Below, in pieces: positions 35,498-46,612 of a stretch of 64,000 bases of DNA. How positions within the stretch are numbered: the stretch's first letter is position 1; each line of letters begins with the position of its first letter. The notes beneath the pieces were generated by a model. That model made no database searches and was not told the DNA's origin. It was given only the letters and a program-made list of their open reading frames with translations. Origin of the DNA: Sipunculus nudus (Eukaryota; Annelida; Sipuncula; Golfingiida; Sipunculidae); assembly GCA_026874595.1 (NCBI GenBank), contig CM049315.1, forward strand, positions 37,710,164-37,774,163. The letters run 5' to 3'. Made by a program: the position numbers and the translations under genes.

Positions 35498-37040
35498 CAG
35501 ACATGGGGTATTCATATTCAGTATTCGTATTCATTGTATTCGAATACAGGTATTTTCAGTATTCGTATTCGGATTCGAATGCATTTGTAAAAAGTACGAA
35601 AGTATTTGTATTCGTATTCAAATACATTTCAGAAGTATTCACATTCATGAATACTTTTCATGAATACATGCAGTATACATTAATGTTGTTTACCTTTTGT
35701 CCTTTATCCATTTGGAAAAATGTGCCATTATTTCAATAGTGATTGATTTGGACCCATTTAACACATGCACACTAACAATCTTATTTACACATTATTTTTT
35801 ACATAATTTTTACTTTATTTATATTAAATTACTATTAATGTGTTTATTCTGTCATGTATATGTACATCTCCATCAGTCAGACCCTCTTTACTTCTACATT
35901 TATCCTACACCAATGTTCTTTATACATACTACACAACAGGTATCTACATGGCGCAAGCAACGCTGTCCATATCCTTTGCTCTGTACCCTTAATATCTGAA
36001 AATGCCACAATGAACTTCCTGTGTAGAGGCTGGAGGTCCACTCAAATTCAAAGGAATGAAAGCTTAGTTATTAAGCCTGCCTGGTCTACGTAACAGCCCC
36101 GACAGGGATGACAGCTTAGTACCTTACTTGACCAATCCTGATGTCCATTTCCAGTATCTTGGTAAACCTGTAATTCACATAACTGTGAATTGTGTACCTA
36201 GATACAGGTACAAGTAACTGGCCCCAATCCTGTTCAGTGTACATAATAGCCAACTTTAGACATGGGGCATGTAGGCAACCCCCTGTATATCTATCCTTTG
36301 TTGGTTGCTGTATACTTGTGCTGATAATATAATGTTGCAATGAATTTCCGGTTTAAGAGGCTGGAGGTTGACCAGCTTGCTAGCCAGGTAGCTAGCTACT
36401 AATTAGGCAGCAAGGATAAATGCTTTGTAATTACCTCGCCTAAGATGGCTAACTGCCCTAACAGGGGTGACAGCTTTGTACATGTAATTGACCCAAGCCT
36501 GGTGTCGATTTCAAGTATCAGTATCAAATTTGTACATAGAGTACCTTATACCAGGTATAGGTACATTAGTTCCAGATACAGGTACAAGGTACCTCCTACT
36601 CATGACAGCAAGGAACAGGTACTCTGAATTGGGTACCTAGGTACAGGTACAGGTACAAGTACCTGGCCCAAACCCTGAAAGAAACATTCATTTATATATT
36701 TTGTGTAATAAACTACCATAATATATAATACTCCGTCATTATGCGGTTTGGAAGTTAATGCATACACAGCGGATTGCATGAATATTTTGAATTATGGACT
36801 AAAATACATTTTGCATGTGTGAATATTTTTGTTGATTCCAGTTAATTGTATTAAACAAAAATGATACTTGATAGTTTCTTTTTGTTTCAGTAAATTGTAT
36901 TCATATTGATATTCATGAATACATTTGTATTTGTATTCGTATTCGAATACATTTCTGTTTTGGAGTATTTGTATTCGTATCCGTGTACCCCTGCTGTAAT
37001 CGTATTCGAATACATTTCTCCTGTATTCGACCCATGTCTG
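35498..37040. mobile_element. hAT-like non-autonomous element with 8-bp target duplication
   Basis: The termini are CAGACATGGG (35498) and its complement CCCATGTCTG (ending 37040). Both sides are flanked by ATATATAC (35490-35497 and 37041-37048), an exact 8-bp duplication as made by hAT transposases. Both subterminal regions (35510-35660 and 36897-37030) are packed with direct and inverted ATTCGTATTCGAATAC-type motifs. The interior has a diverged duplication (about 36090-36230 versus 36455-36670) rich in GGTACAGGTAC. No transposase frame. The flank is AT-repeat, which slightly weakens the target-site evidence. Confidence 0.75.
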
Positions 37041-37048
37041 ATATATAC

Positions 37049-37695
37049 ACACACATATGTATGTATATTTATATATATACTTCTGCGTGTGTTGGGAGGG
37101 GGGGGGGTCTGTTACGGACAAAGTGTGTAAATGGGCATCTCGTGAAATGCTTAAAGATTTCAGGCATTTAGAGAAATGACTGACTGACTCAGTCTTTTCA
37201 CGAAATGACTACAATTTCCAGGCATTACTCGTAATGACTGAAATATGGTGATCATTATTGCATAATTGGCCTGAGGTGTTTTAGGCAAATAGTGTATTAG
37301 CTTAAAAAGTGTTAAAAGAGGAAGTTCGTTTCATTCTGAGGACAAGAAAAGAAGGCCCACCGGTAATGTGTACACATGTATATCGAGGTGATTCCTGCAT
37401 GAACGCCGCTCAAATCTACAAATATTGGATCGCAAGATTTATTCTTCTAACACCACGGGACAAAAAGAGGGGGAAACAAAGTGCAAATATGAAATGCGGT
37501 AGTTACAACAGTTATAAACACAGGCATCCCTGGAATTAGCAAGTAAGAAATTAAAAATTAGAAATTTTACAATTTCTGTAATTTGCAGAAGTTTTGAAAT
37601 ATAAAAAGATGTATAAGATGATGGAACTATCCAAAAAATTATCACAAGCAGGTGTTATATAACGGAGGAGTGGAGGAACAATTTGCGAGTAAATA
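37049..37695. other. Intergenic, nothing recognised
   Basis: It holds a G-run near 37099-37107 and short direct repeats of ttcaggcatt/ttccaggcatt at 37150-37230. No gene. Confidence 0.45.
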
Positions 37696-38690
37696 CTGTA
37701 GATTCAGAAATACAAGTTGGGATTTTATTTTCGTGGTTTTCGTGGATCAAGATAATCCACGAATTCATGATTCCAACGATCAAAAAATCACACGGTCAGA
37801 GGATATACGGTATCCTAACGGTAGCTGGTGGTCGACTTTATATATATAATTGTTACCCCTGGCTGTTTTTCAATAAAGATACAAAAATTCACTATTGTTT
37901 TATGATCGTATTTGATACATTTATTAAATGCACCGAATTGCTTTTTCCTAAATTACTATAAAAATATGGGATTTATAAATAATCTTTTGTCAATCAAATT
38001 ATTTCCCCTTACATCGAACAAACACGGCCCCCTGATATGTTTTCAATCAAACAATATCAACGTATGATTTAAACTGAAAACGTATCCCCACATTTCCTCA
38101 TTTCCTCAACATTTCGGTTGAAAAATTCAAGAACAGAACCACATTTCTGTCGCGCAAGGCGGTAGTTCTAACACGCCATGAACGGAAAACAAGTTCCAAT
38201 GTTCGTAACCACAGCTACCGAGGCACGGCTTTTTCGGAACGGCCTTTTCAACCTTCTTTCAATAGAGATTAAACGAGACTTACACTACCTATTGGCTTTA
38301 AAGACAAGGGCCGAGTAAACTCTGCATTACCGCGGGACGCGAAAAACCACCTATTCCGAATATTGCGACAACAGTTGCGTGCATAACAGTGAGCCATTGA
38401 TAATACATGCAGGCGGTAGTTCTTCCGGATATTGCCGATAGTTGTACATATATTTTAGCGTAAGTAAGCGTCACAGAATACTATTATGCAAATTATTTCT
38501 TTGTAATCTCCAAATATAGTTGACATGATGAATGACGAAAGAACCATGTCTCGTCCCACCACCCCGTCCGGGATTTACAGGCGCCACATGTGATTACCGC
38601 CTAGATTAAAAAAAGTTAAAAACCTTCATGTGGACGGTCCCGTTTCATTTTTCCTCCGGTTAAGTGATCGTTTTCTGTCAATGTGGTGTG

Positions 38691-38751
38691 ATCGGGTGTT
38701 ATAACTAATAGCCGATGTATCGGGTGTTACAACTAATAGCTGATGTATCGG
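38691..38751 (+). repeat. 28-bp tandem repeat, 2.2 copies
   Basis: Units atcgggtgttayaactaata at 38691 and 38719, then a partial atcgg. They lie immediately left of the nested Helitron-like element. Confidence 0.85.
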
Positions 38752-38779
38752 CCGGCACGTGTCGGTCACGGCTGATTAA

Positions 38780-39676
38780 TTGTATCCGCCAAAACAGAGT
38801 TTTGCGGATACTATGTTTTCAGCCCACCGCCGCCGCGGCGTAGGTGTCCGGAGAACTCCTCCGTAACCACTGAGCGGAATTTTATGAAACCCGGGATTAT
38901 GTTCGGGTCACATGTGAACTGCTGCGCCCCGATTTTGTTTTGACCTCTGACCTTTCCTCTGCGCTCTGCGTCCGTTTGTGCGTCTGTTTCCACACATAAA
39001 CCCACATATCTCGGGAACCGTTTGACCGATCAGGAAATTTTTTTGCACAAATGTAGCCCTTGGAGAGCTTTATAACATACTCAAAAAATGGTGCTGCCAC
39101 CTGCAATCATGTTTGCACAGTGTCCATCTGTTCGTCTGCCTTGGGTTAAAATCACTCATATGTCTGCAGTGGTTTGACTAATTCACCTGAAATTCGGCAT
39201 GCGTATACATCCTGGATAGCTTTTCTGATTTTATGACAGGTTGCGCCACCTACATTCACGTTTACGCTGCAGACATCCAAGCTCATATCTCGGGAACCGT
39301 TTGACCGATTGGGCCAAAATTTTGCATGTGTATAGATCTCACATAGCTCTTTATCATAATCAAAACTGGAGGCGCCACCTGCAACCATTTTTGCACAGCG
39401 TCCATCTGTTTGTCTGCCAAGGGCAAAAATCACTCATATACATGTAGTGGTTTGACTTATCTGCTTTAAATTTTGCATATGTATACAACTTTGACGGCTT
39501 TCTGGATTTTGTGGTAGGTGGCGCAACCTACATACACAATTTGGCTGCAGACATCCATGCTAATATGCAACACTTCACTCTATTTCCCCTTGCCACTCAA
39601 TCCATGCCTCACTTCACCCGTTCCACTCTAATTTAGGCGGATACACGTAGTCGCTTGTCGACTACCCGTATTATAG
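38780..39676 (+). mobile_element. Non-autonomous Helitron-like element, pearl/HINE architecture (family 2, copy 1)
   Basis: The left end TTGTATCCGCCAAAACAGAG folds back on GTTTTGCGGATAC. A short CCG tract follows, then ~1.5 units of the 280-bp tandem repeat (anchors tctcgggaac at 39009 and 39288). The right part has AGGCGGATACAC, mirroring the left end, and a perfect hairpin GTAGTCG-cttgt-CGACTAC (39647-39665). It ends in ATAG, where the other copy has CTAG. It is inserted inside the 37696-39937 element. Confidence 0.75.
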
Positions 39677-39939
39677 TTCTTTATTAGGCTTGGGTCGGGC
39701 GGAGCTTGTTTGTTCAACACTGACCCGATTGACCGCGATACAGGCGCACCGTGTGATAAGCATCAAAGCCGAACCACCTTTGTACGTCGGGCTCGTCTTC
39801 CTTGCGCAAATGGAGGTATTAATAAACATAATTTCCTGAAGTTTTCTTTGTCTTTCCACGAATTCAAATACCCCACGATATGCGTTTTGTACAAAAACCA
39901 CGAAATTTTAAGCCCACGATATTATCTGAATCTACAGTA

Positions 39940-41020
39940 TGTGGTTTTAGGAACACAGTACACGACGTCAATGGAAACTCATCAACAGCACTATAATTAC
40001 CTGCACAAGATTCTCCTATCCATTCAGTATTTGCACAGGAAAACCAGTTTAGTTTCGCCCCAAAGATGACAGACGGTGCCACCAGATAACGAAGACAGGC
40101 TAATATATATCAATAAATAACACAACAACACATTTATGACCGGGAAACATTTTGTTGCACAGGCCATAGAAATACATAAGAATAACATGACCAAATGTAA
40201 TTTAAACTAATCAGCAACAGATAAGACACAAGTTAATTTCAATCTCTATTTATCACATATTTTATTAATTTAATAATACGATGTTTGGTTGATGCTGTCA
40301 GAAAAACTAAACATTTTGTGATTCAGAGTAACAAACTGCTCTCTGTCAACCGTCAGATGGCGCTGCAATCGCCCCTTAAAAAAATAAAGTGAAATTTCTC
40401 AGGGTATAGGTGAAAATATGAGAAATGTTCCCATTTAGGACACATTTTGCATAATTCCGAACAGTTCAAGACCATAAAACGTTCATATCCGAGGAGCAGC
40501 CACGGAGGGGATGCGTGACTAAAGCCTCGTGTGACCACCGTCAGTTATAATATAGATGTACATGAGCCTTGTTGGCTGGGACAAAGTAAGGGGGGGGCAC
40601 TCCAAATGAGTCCCGACAGAGCACCCTCCTTCCGACATAAGGACACCCCCCTAAAAAATCCAGACATCAACCCCGTTATGACAAACAGGACAAAATCCCT
40701 CCCTTAGTGTACCCGATCTTTCTTTGCTCCCACCACCTGTTATGAAACATATTTTCATTATGCAAAACTAATTAATGCTCAATTTCGGAAATATTTTATT
40801 TATAATTTACATATGACTTGAACATTAAAAAGCATGTGATAACATTTATAAATTATGACAACCAATTGTTGCTATTGACACATGCAATATTCGATATCGT
40901 TTCAATATGAGATCATGCATAATTCAAAGATTATTAACGAAAACATGACGAAACTCTAAATTGATCGAAGGAAATATCTCAAAATTCAACCTCTATGTTT
41001 TATTCATTGTTTTAATTTCT
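39940..41020. other. Intergenic, nothing recognised
   Basis: AT-rich, with a G-run near 40591. No supported gene or repeat. Confidence 0.45.
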
Positions 41021-41096
41021 CCATCAAAGCTAAAAACGTGAAAGGACCCCCCCCCCCCCCCACCACCACCTTCTCAAAAACAATTAAGCCCCATGT

Positions 41097-41174
<78 letters not shown>

Positions 41175-41206
41175 GGTGGGGGTCCTTTCACGTTTTTAGC
41201 TTTGAT

Positions 41207-41208
<2 letters not shown>
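41021..41208. repeat. 31-bp perfect inverted repeat around a (TA)n tract
   Basis: Arm 1 (41021-41051, ccatcaaagctaaaaacgtg...) is the exact complement of arm 2 (41178-41208). Between them are a C-rich stretch, CCACCACC and about 75 bp of (AT)n; more (AT)n follows arm 2 (41209-41277). Such a structure can extrude a hairpin, and it can also arise as an assembly artefact. Confidence 0.85.

Positions 41209-41277
<69 letters not shown>
41209..41277. repeat. (AT)n microsatellite
   Basis: A pure dinucleotide run following arm 2 of the inverted repeat. Long tyrosine/isoleucine frames here are artefacts. Confidence 0.95.
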
Positions 41278-41279
<2 letters not shown>

Positions 41280-41588
41280 ATAGTGAAGTGACCTAGTTTC
41301 CGGTTCTATGGATATTTCTCAAATTTGGAAATTTCATAGTCAAATTGTTATGATTTGTGTCCTGCTAACGGACGGCAAGACGACGGACAAACTCACATCG
41401 ATATATAAATCAGCATGCATGACTAAGTCATCTTAAATATACTAAATTAAACTAAAGCTGAGAAACTGATCCAATTGCTGTCATTTGACGGCCTAATAAA
41501 CAAAGTAAAAATTGCACTAAAAACGTAAGAGAAACAAAACCTCCCCACTCCCTCCTCGAAACAAGGCCCATGCATGCATGTGCGCGTG

Positions 41589-41589
<1 letters not shown>

Positions 41590-41663
<74 letters not shown>
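41590..41663. repeat. (AT)n microsatellite
   Basis: A dinucleotide run interrupted once by aaa near 41599. Confidence 0.95.
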
Positions 41664-41665
<2 letters not shown>

Positions 41666-42070
41666 ACTCGAGTTTATTTTTTCGAACTCGGACTTGTACT
41701 CGGACCCGGAGGTAAGTACTCGGGATATCAGCCTAAGTCTGTGTCGAGTCCAGAAGAAAAAAAAGATTGTGTACATGGGTGAACTACAAATAGAATTTAT
41801 ATAATATCCAATATATATTTATAATAGAATATATATTTATAAACGATGTTTTAGCTATGCACCAGGAGCTAAACTTAATTAAAGAATCAAGTAAAGGGCA
41901 CTTGTAAAATTACAAAAACTTTGCATGATTATCTCAAATATCCTTTTTAAACTTCTTTAATAAGGTTATTTGTATCGGACATGGACTTGTTTAATGTCAA
42001 ATTGTGTCATTTGATTCGGACTCGAGTGGCCTGGACTCGGACTTTCACTCGGACTTGGATGGTGTGGACC
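41664..42070. mobile_element. Possible MITE with CTCGGACT subterminal motifs
   Basis: Both edges hold clusters of ACTCGGACT and GGACTCGAGT motifs (41665-41750 and 42014-42060), with an unrelated AT-rich middle. The pattern of motif-packed ends mirrors the hAT-like element at 35498. Exact termini and a target duplication were not resolved. Confidence 0.4.
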
Positions 42071-42599
42071 GACTATACATCACTTATATATATTTCGTAT
42101 ATCTCGCGATATATTTGTCTAATCAGAAGATTTTGAAAATGGTTTTAATTTATGTATTTTTAATTAATCTCTGTTCCCTCTTAACTTTCTGACCCAATCT
42201 CTCTCTCTTTAATGTCAACTTTACTCCATTATGAACATGAATAAAGAATAAATAGTTTAAATTAAGCTACGCTTTTCTTTTTCCAAAACCCGCAGTACAT
42301 TACGCACCTCTTCATTCACAGAATATTATATAAAACACCTTGATTTTCTTCTACTTCCATGCGAGCGCTCATTAATATTTATATAGTGGTATTTTAAATG
42401 AAGTTTCGTAGAAAAGAACCACAATAATTTATGTATTTGCGCTAATGATTCTAATTGTTCGTATTAAATTTAGTACAAAGAGACCTAAAATAAGATTTAG
42501 TCGTAATAATAGCGAAATCCACTTCAGTCAATTAAACAATCGATTTTGCTTAACGCACACCTGTGTGGGCGTTGACGTTAATAATACCTTACCTTCACG
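42071..42599. other. Upstream flank of the Goliath-type gene, nothing recognised
   Basis: AT-rich, non-coding; no repeat boundary seen. Confidence 0.45.
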
Positions 42600-42815
42600 A
42601 CAGATGGCAGAAGCGGTCTGGTAAATCACGTGACACCACACGACCTCATCTGAGAAGGTCAGTCAGGCTGCGTAGATATAACAAGGTGCTAAACTAGGCG
42701 CTCTTTACGGACTGATACTGTTACAGTCAAGCCTGCCAGCAAGGTAATAATATACAAGAACCAGTACAAGTAAGTGAACCGTCGTATTAGCCTTGGGCCG
42801 GCCAGATCCGTCGCA
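42600..42815 (+). promoter_or_regulatory. Proximal promoter and/or 5' UTR of the Goliath-type E3 gene
   Basis: The region is GC-richer than its flank and leads to the start codon with good context (tcgcaATGG). It contains TCACGTGAC at 42626-42634, an E-box of the type bound by MITF/TFE factors. No TATA box is obvious. The transcription start cannot be placed, and an upstream non-coding exon is possible. Confidence 0.4.
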
Positions 42816-43275
42816 ATGGGCAACAGTGTGACGGCCCGAATTCTGTCAACATGGTGGACTTGCTTATATTTGTGTATTTCCATGGTATTTGCGTGTTTGA
42901 CAGATCACGCTGTAGAATGTCATGATGTGAGGTCGCAGTCGCCATTTACTTACGCCGCCCTATTAAATATAACATATCTAGACCCAGTGACGGGGCATTG
43001 GAGATCAGAAGTAAACCGGGCGGGGGAATATAGTACAACAGGGAAATTCGCGCAGGAACAAGGAGTTGTGGTTCACGTCCGGACTGAGGAAAACCGGACT
43101 GATGGCTGCAAACCTATCATCAATGCTCCGTCAGGAAAATGGATCGCTCTCATACGGAGAGGGGGATGTGGCCTCTCTGAAAAAACCAGACATGCGGCAG
43201 TGTTAAAGAATGCATCAGCTGTAGTGATATATAACATGAAAAAAGACCAGTCCGTCCACAATCTGAACGATAATG
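42816..43275 (+). CDS. Goliath/RNF130-RNF150-type transmembrane E3 ubiquitin ligase, first coding exon
   Basis: 153 codons from ATG at 42816 to a strong donor (g|gtgagt) in phase 1. An in-frame GTG at 42774 lies upstream, but the ATG has a good context. The N-terminus is a signal sequence (hydrophobic core about residues 10-28: ILSTWWTCLYLCISMVFACL). The rest is most of a protease-associated (PA) domain: NITYLDP near residue 50, then SGKWIALIRRGGCGLSEKTR, AAVLKNASAVVIYN. Sequons NIT, NRT and NAS are visible. In Goliath ligases the PA domain is lumenal and is followed by a membrane helix and a RING-H2 domain that ubiquitinates cargo on endosomes. Those parts were not found in the remaining 20 kb, so only this exon is present. 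The spacing (GEYS, then a Cys before WIALI) suits RNF150/RNF130 better than RNF13 or RNF128, but the paralogue is not certain. Confidence 0.88.
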
Positions 43276-44885
43276 GTGAGTTATGTAATGTGTTAATGGT
43301 TACAGGTTAAGTAACACCCCCCCCCCCCCAGCCTTGGTGAACGACTCTTGCTTTCAGCCAGACTCTCCCTCATCCCTAATGTGTGTTATATCAAAAAATA
43401 ATATATTTAGCTGTTTTTGTACAAATGAGCACTAACAGGTTTTATGTTTATAAATTAAATGACTTTAAATATATATTCCTGTACATACTGTATATTTATA
43501 TATATATGTGTGTGTGTGTGTGAGAGAGAGTACATGTGTGTGTGCACATCCATTACTTGATGTCTGATATTTGCCAAGTGGAAATATCTAACACCAAACT
43601 CTTCCACATAATATATCTGTTAGATTTTTATATGAAAAATAGGTGATGTATGACAACTTTCAGAACAACAACAAGCATGTTGGACTTTGTACCCACAAAG
43701 CGTGACAACATTATCACTAAACATCACTGATGCACATAATGTTTACAATATATGTATTATGTCAGCTTACTGCTAAAAAACCCTGTTAGTAATTAGGATT
43801 ATTGATATCACCAGTCCTTGAAACTTTGATGAATTGGGAAGGGGGCGTGGCACCTGTAAAGCTGGTTTCCTGTTACTCCTGGTTTGACCTCCGACCCCTG
43901 AGTATTCAGGATTCTCTTGCCAAGCATATTTGGTATTGATACTCTTGCACTATGTCTCTCTTTCCTTTATTTGCTTCAGGAACGTCTTCAGCAGATCAAT
44001 TAATGGACCTATTTGCCCTCAGTAGATGCTTGGTATATTGTGATGGGTCTGATCAAGTGGACCATACATTGGCACCATACCATAACATTTAAACCTTGTC
44101 ATAGAATCTGAACGATCCAGGCTAGCAGTAAATCAATCCAGTCTATACAGAGCCCATGGTAACTATGTAGCAAATTAGAGAATTTCTGATTCATTGCAGA
44201 TCACTGCTATCTTGAGATTTGGATATCACAGGTCAGTATATATGACCTCCCTCGGTACTCCCAGATGGGCTCTCAACATAAACCTTAGCTAATGTATCTT
44301 CATGGCTCGTCTAGACATATAGCCGCTCAGTTTATGAGATTTGTTTACACTGCCCAGGACTGTCTGTTGGCACTGCCTCTGAGAAATAAATAAAATAAAA
44401 AAAGTGTCCTCAGACTCGACCCCATGTGGTTTTACGCCTCCTGATGATGTTGCCTGGAATATATACATCAAGATTGCTCTGTGTAGGTTACAGACCTCCA
44501 CCAAGGCAGAACAGTATTAGAATTTCTACTGGATTTGTCCTGTTATGCAGATCTACAAAATTTAAAAGAGGCTTCCCTGGTGCACATCCCACCTCGCCCT
44601 AAAACCAAGTAATTTTGGAAATGGGAGATTCTGGAGTTTTTTGCATTATCCTGCTAACAGTCAAGCAAACAAACATACACGGGTGAAATTATAACCTCCT
44701 TGTTAATGACTCTCATTATATCAGTTGGGACTCTTGGTATTCATAAGTCAGATTTGACAGAAGGGGTCCCTGGGATTATTAATATTATGTAATTTTCACA
44801 AATTTTCCAAAGGACTTTATCTGTGGAAAAAAATTGACATGAAATGTACATAAGAACAGATAAATAATCTTAAGGATCACTTAAT
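43276..44885 (+). other. First intron of the Goliath-type gene, proximal part
   Basis: It contains a C-run near 43317, a (GT)n/(GA)n patch at 43506-43545, and no recognisable downstream exon. Frames here lack PA, membrane or RING motifs. Confidence 0.55.
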
Positions 44886-44935
44886 TGTATCCGCCAAAAC
44901 AGAGTTTTGCGGATACTATGTTTTCAGCTGGTCGC

Positions 44936-44971
<36 letters not shown>

Positions 44972-44972
44972 G
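44936..44972. repeat. (CCG)n microsatellite in family 2 element
   Basis: About 12 CCG units; much longer than in the copy at 38.8 kb, so it is length-variable. Confidence 0.9.
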
Positions 44973-45140
44973 TAGGTGTCCGGAGAACTCCTCCGTAACC
45001 GCTGGGCGGAATTTTCCGAAACCCGGGATTATGTTCGGGTCACATGTGAACTGCTGCGCCCCGATTTTGTTTTGACCTCTGACCTTTCCTCTGCGCTCTG
45101 CGTCCGTTTGTGCGTCTGTTTCCACACATAAACCCACATA

Positions 45141-46400
45141 TCTCGGGAACCGTTTGACCGATCAGGAAAATTTTTTTGCACAAATGTAGCCCTCGGAGAG
45201 CTTTATAACATACACCAAAAATGGTGGCGCCACCTGCAACCATGTTTGCACAGTGTCCATCTGTTCGTCTGCCTTGGGTTAAAATCACTCATATCTCTGC
45301 AGTGACTTGACTAATTCACCTGAAATTCGGCATGCGCAAACATCCTGGATAGCTTTTCTGATTTTATGACAGGTGGCGCCACCTACATTCACGTTGACGC
45401 TGCAGACATCCAAGCTCATATCTCGGGAACCGTTTGACCGATCAGGAAAATTCTTTTGCACAAATGTAGCCCTTGGAGAGCTTTATAACATACACCAAAA
45501 ATGGTGGCGCCACCTGCAACCATGTTTGCACAGTGTCCATCTGTTCGTCTGCCTTGGGTTAAAATCACTCATATCTCTGCAGTGACTTGACTAATTCACC
45601 TGAAATTTGGCATGTGTATACATCCTGGATAGCTTATCTGATTTTATGACAGGTGGCGCCAACTACATTCACGTTTACGCTGCAGACATCTAAGCTCATA
45701 TCTCGGGAACCGTTTGACCGATCAGGAAAATTCTTTTGCACAAATGTAGCCCTTGGAGAGCTTTATAACATACACCAAAAATGGTGCCGCTACCTGCAAC
45801 CATGTTTGTACAGTGTCCATCTGTTTGTCTGCCTTGGGTTAAAATCACTCATATCTCTGCAGTGACTTGACTAATTCACCTGAAATTTGGCATGCGTATA
45901 CATCCTGGATAGCTTTTCTGATTTTATGACAGGTGGCGCCACCTACATTCATGTTTACGCTGCAGACATCCAAGCTCATATCTCAGGAACCGTTTGATTG
46001 ATCAGGAAAATTTTTTTGCACAAATGTAGCCCTTGGAGAGCTTTATAACATACACAAAAAATGGTGGCGCCACCTGCAACCATGTTTGCACAGTGTCCAG
46101 CTGTTCGTCTGCCTTGGGTTAAAATCACTCATATCTCTGCAGTGGTTTGACTAATTCACCTGAAATTCTGCATGCTTATACATCCTGGATAGCTTTTCTG
46201 ATTTTATGACAGGTGGCGCCACCTACAATCAAGTTTACGCTGCAGACATCCAAGCTCATATCTAGGGAACTGTTTGACCAATTGGGCCAAAATTTTGCAT
46301 GTGTATAGTTCTCACAAAGCTCTTTATCATACGCTTAACTGGTGGCGCCACCTGCAACCCTTTTTTGCACAGCGTCCATCTGTTTGTCTGCCAAGGGCAA
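45141..46400 (+). repeat. 280-bp tandem repeats, each of two ~140-bp halves
   Basis: Four full periods of exactly 280 bp plus a partial one. Most half-units carry the 12-bp palindrome GGTGGCGCCACC, exact at 45223, 45372, 45503, 45932, 46063, 46212 and 46341; others are one or a few bases off. Confidence 0.92.
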
Positions 46401-46612
46401 AAATCACTCATATACAATATAGTGGTTTGACTTATCTGCCTTAAATTTTGCATATGTATACAACTTGGACGGCTTTCTGGATTTTTTGGTAGGTAGCGCA
46501 ACCTACATACACAATTTGGCTGCAGACATCCATGCTGATATGCAACACTTCACCCGTTCCACTCTGATTTAGGCGGATACAAGTAGTCGCTTGTCGACTA
46601 CCCGTATTCTAG

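Larger units (their letters stand above)
37696..39937. mobile_element. TA-flanked inverted-repeat element (CTGTAGATTCAG ends)
   Basis: The left end CTGTAGATTCAGAAATA and right end TATCTGAATCTACAG are inverted, each next to TA (37694-37695 and 39938-39939). Subterminal TTTCGTGGTTTT is also mirrored. It is interrupted by a family 2 Helitron-like element at 38780-39676. It is non-autonomous, and its outer motif is shared with the element in the ANKLE2 intron (3840-5405). Confidence 0.62.
44886..46612 (+). mobile_element. Non-autonomous Helitron-like element, pearl/HINE architecture (family 2, copy 2)
   Basis: The left end TGTATCCGCCAAAACAGAG has the fold-back GTTTTGCGGATAC. A (CCG)n run covers about 44936-44972. 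Tandem repeats have a strict 280-bp period: tctcgggaac anchors at 45141, 45421 and 45701, with one-base variants at 45981 and 46261. The right end has TTAGGCGGATAC and a perfect hairpin GTAGTCG-cttgt-CGACTAC (46583-46601), then CCGTATT and CTAG (46609-46612) before TT. It is inserted in the intron of the Goliath-type gene. Plus-strand frames such as 45373-45585 are repeat translations. Confidence 0.82.

Noticed and set aside
41093-41804. ORFs consisting of YIYIYI repeats
   Set aside because: Direct translation of (AT)n microsatellites.
43978-44010. Possible second exon of the Goliath-type gene after ttgcttcag
   Set aside because: The acceptor-like sequence is followed by no PA-domain match in any frame, and the phase-1 frame meets a stop soon.
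45373-45865. Two 70-codon plus-strand ORFs with almost identical products
   Set aside because: They are spaced exactly 280 bp apart in the family 2 tandem repeat and are repeat translations.
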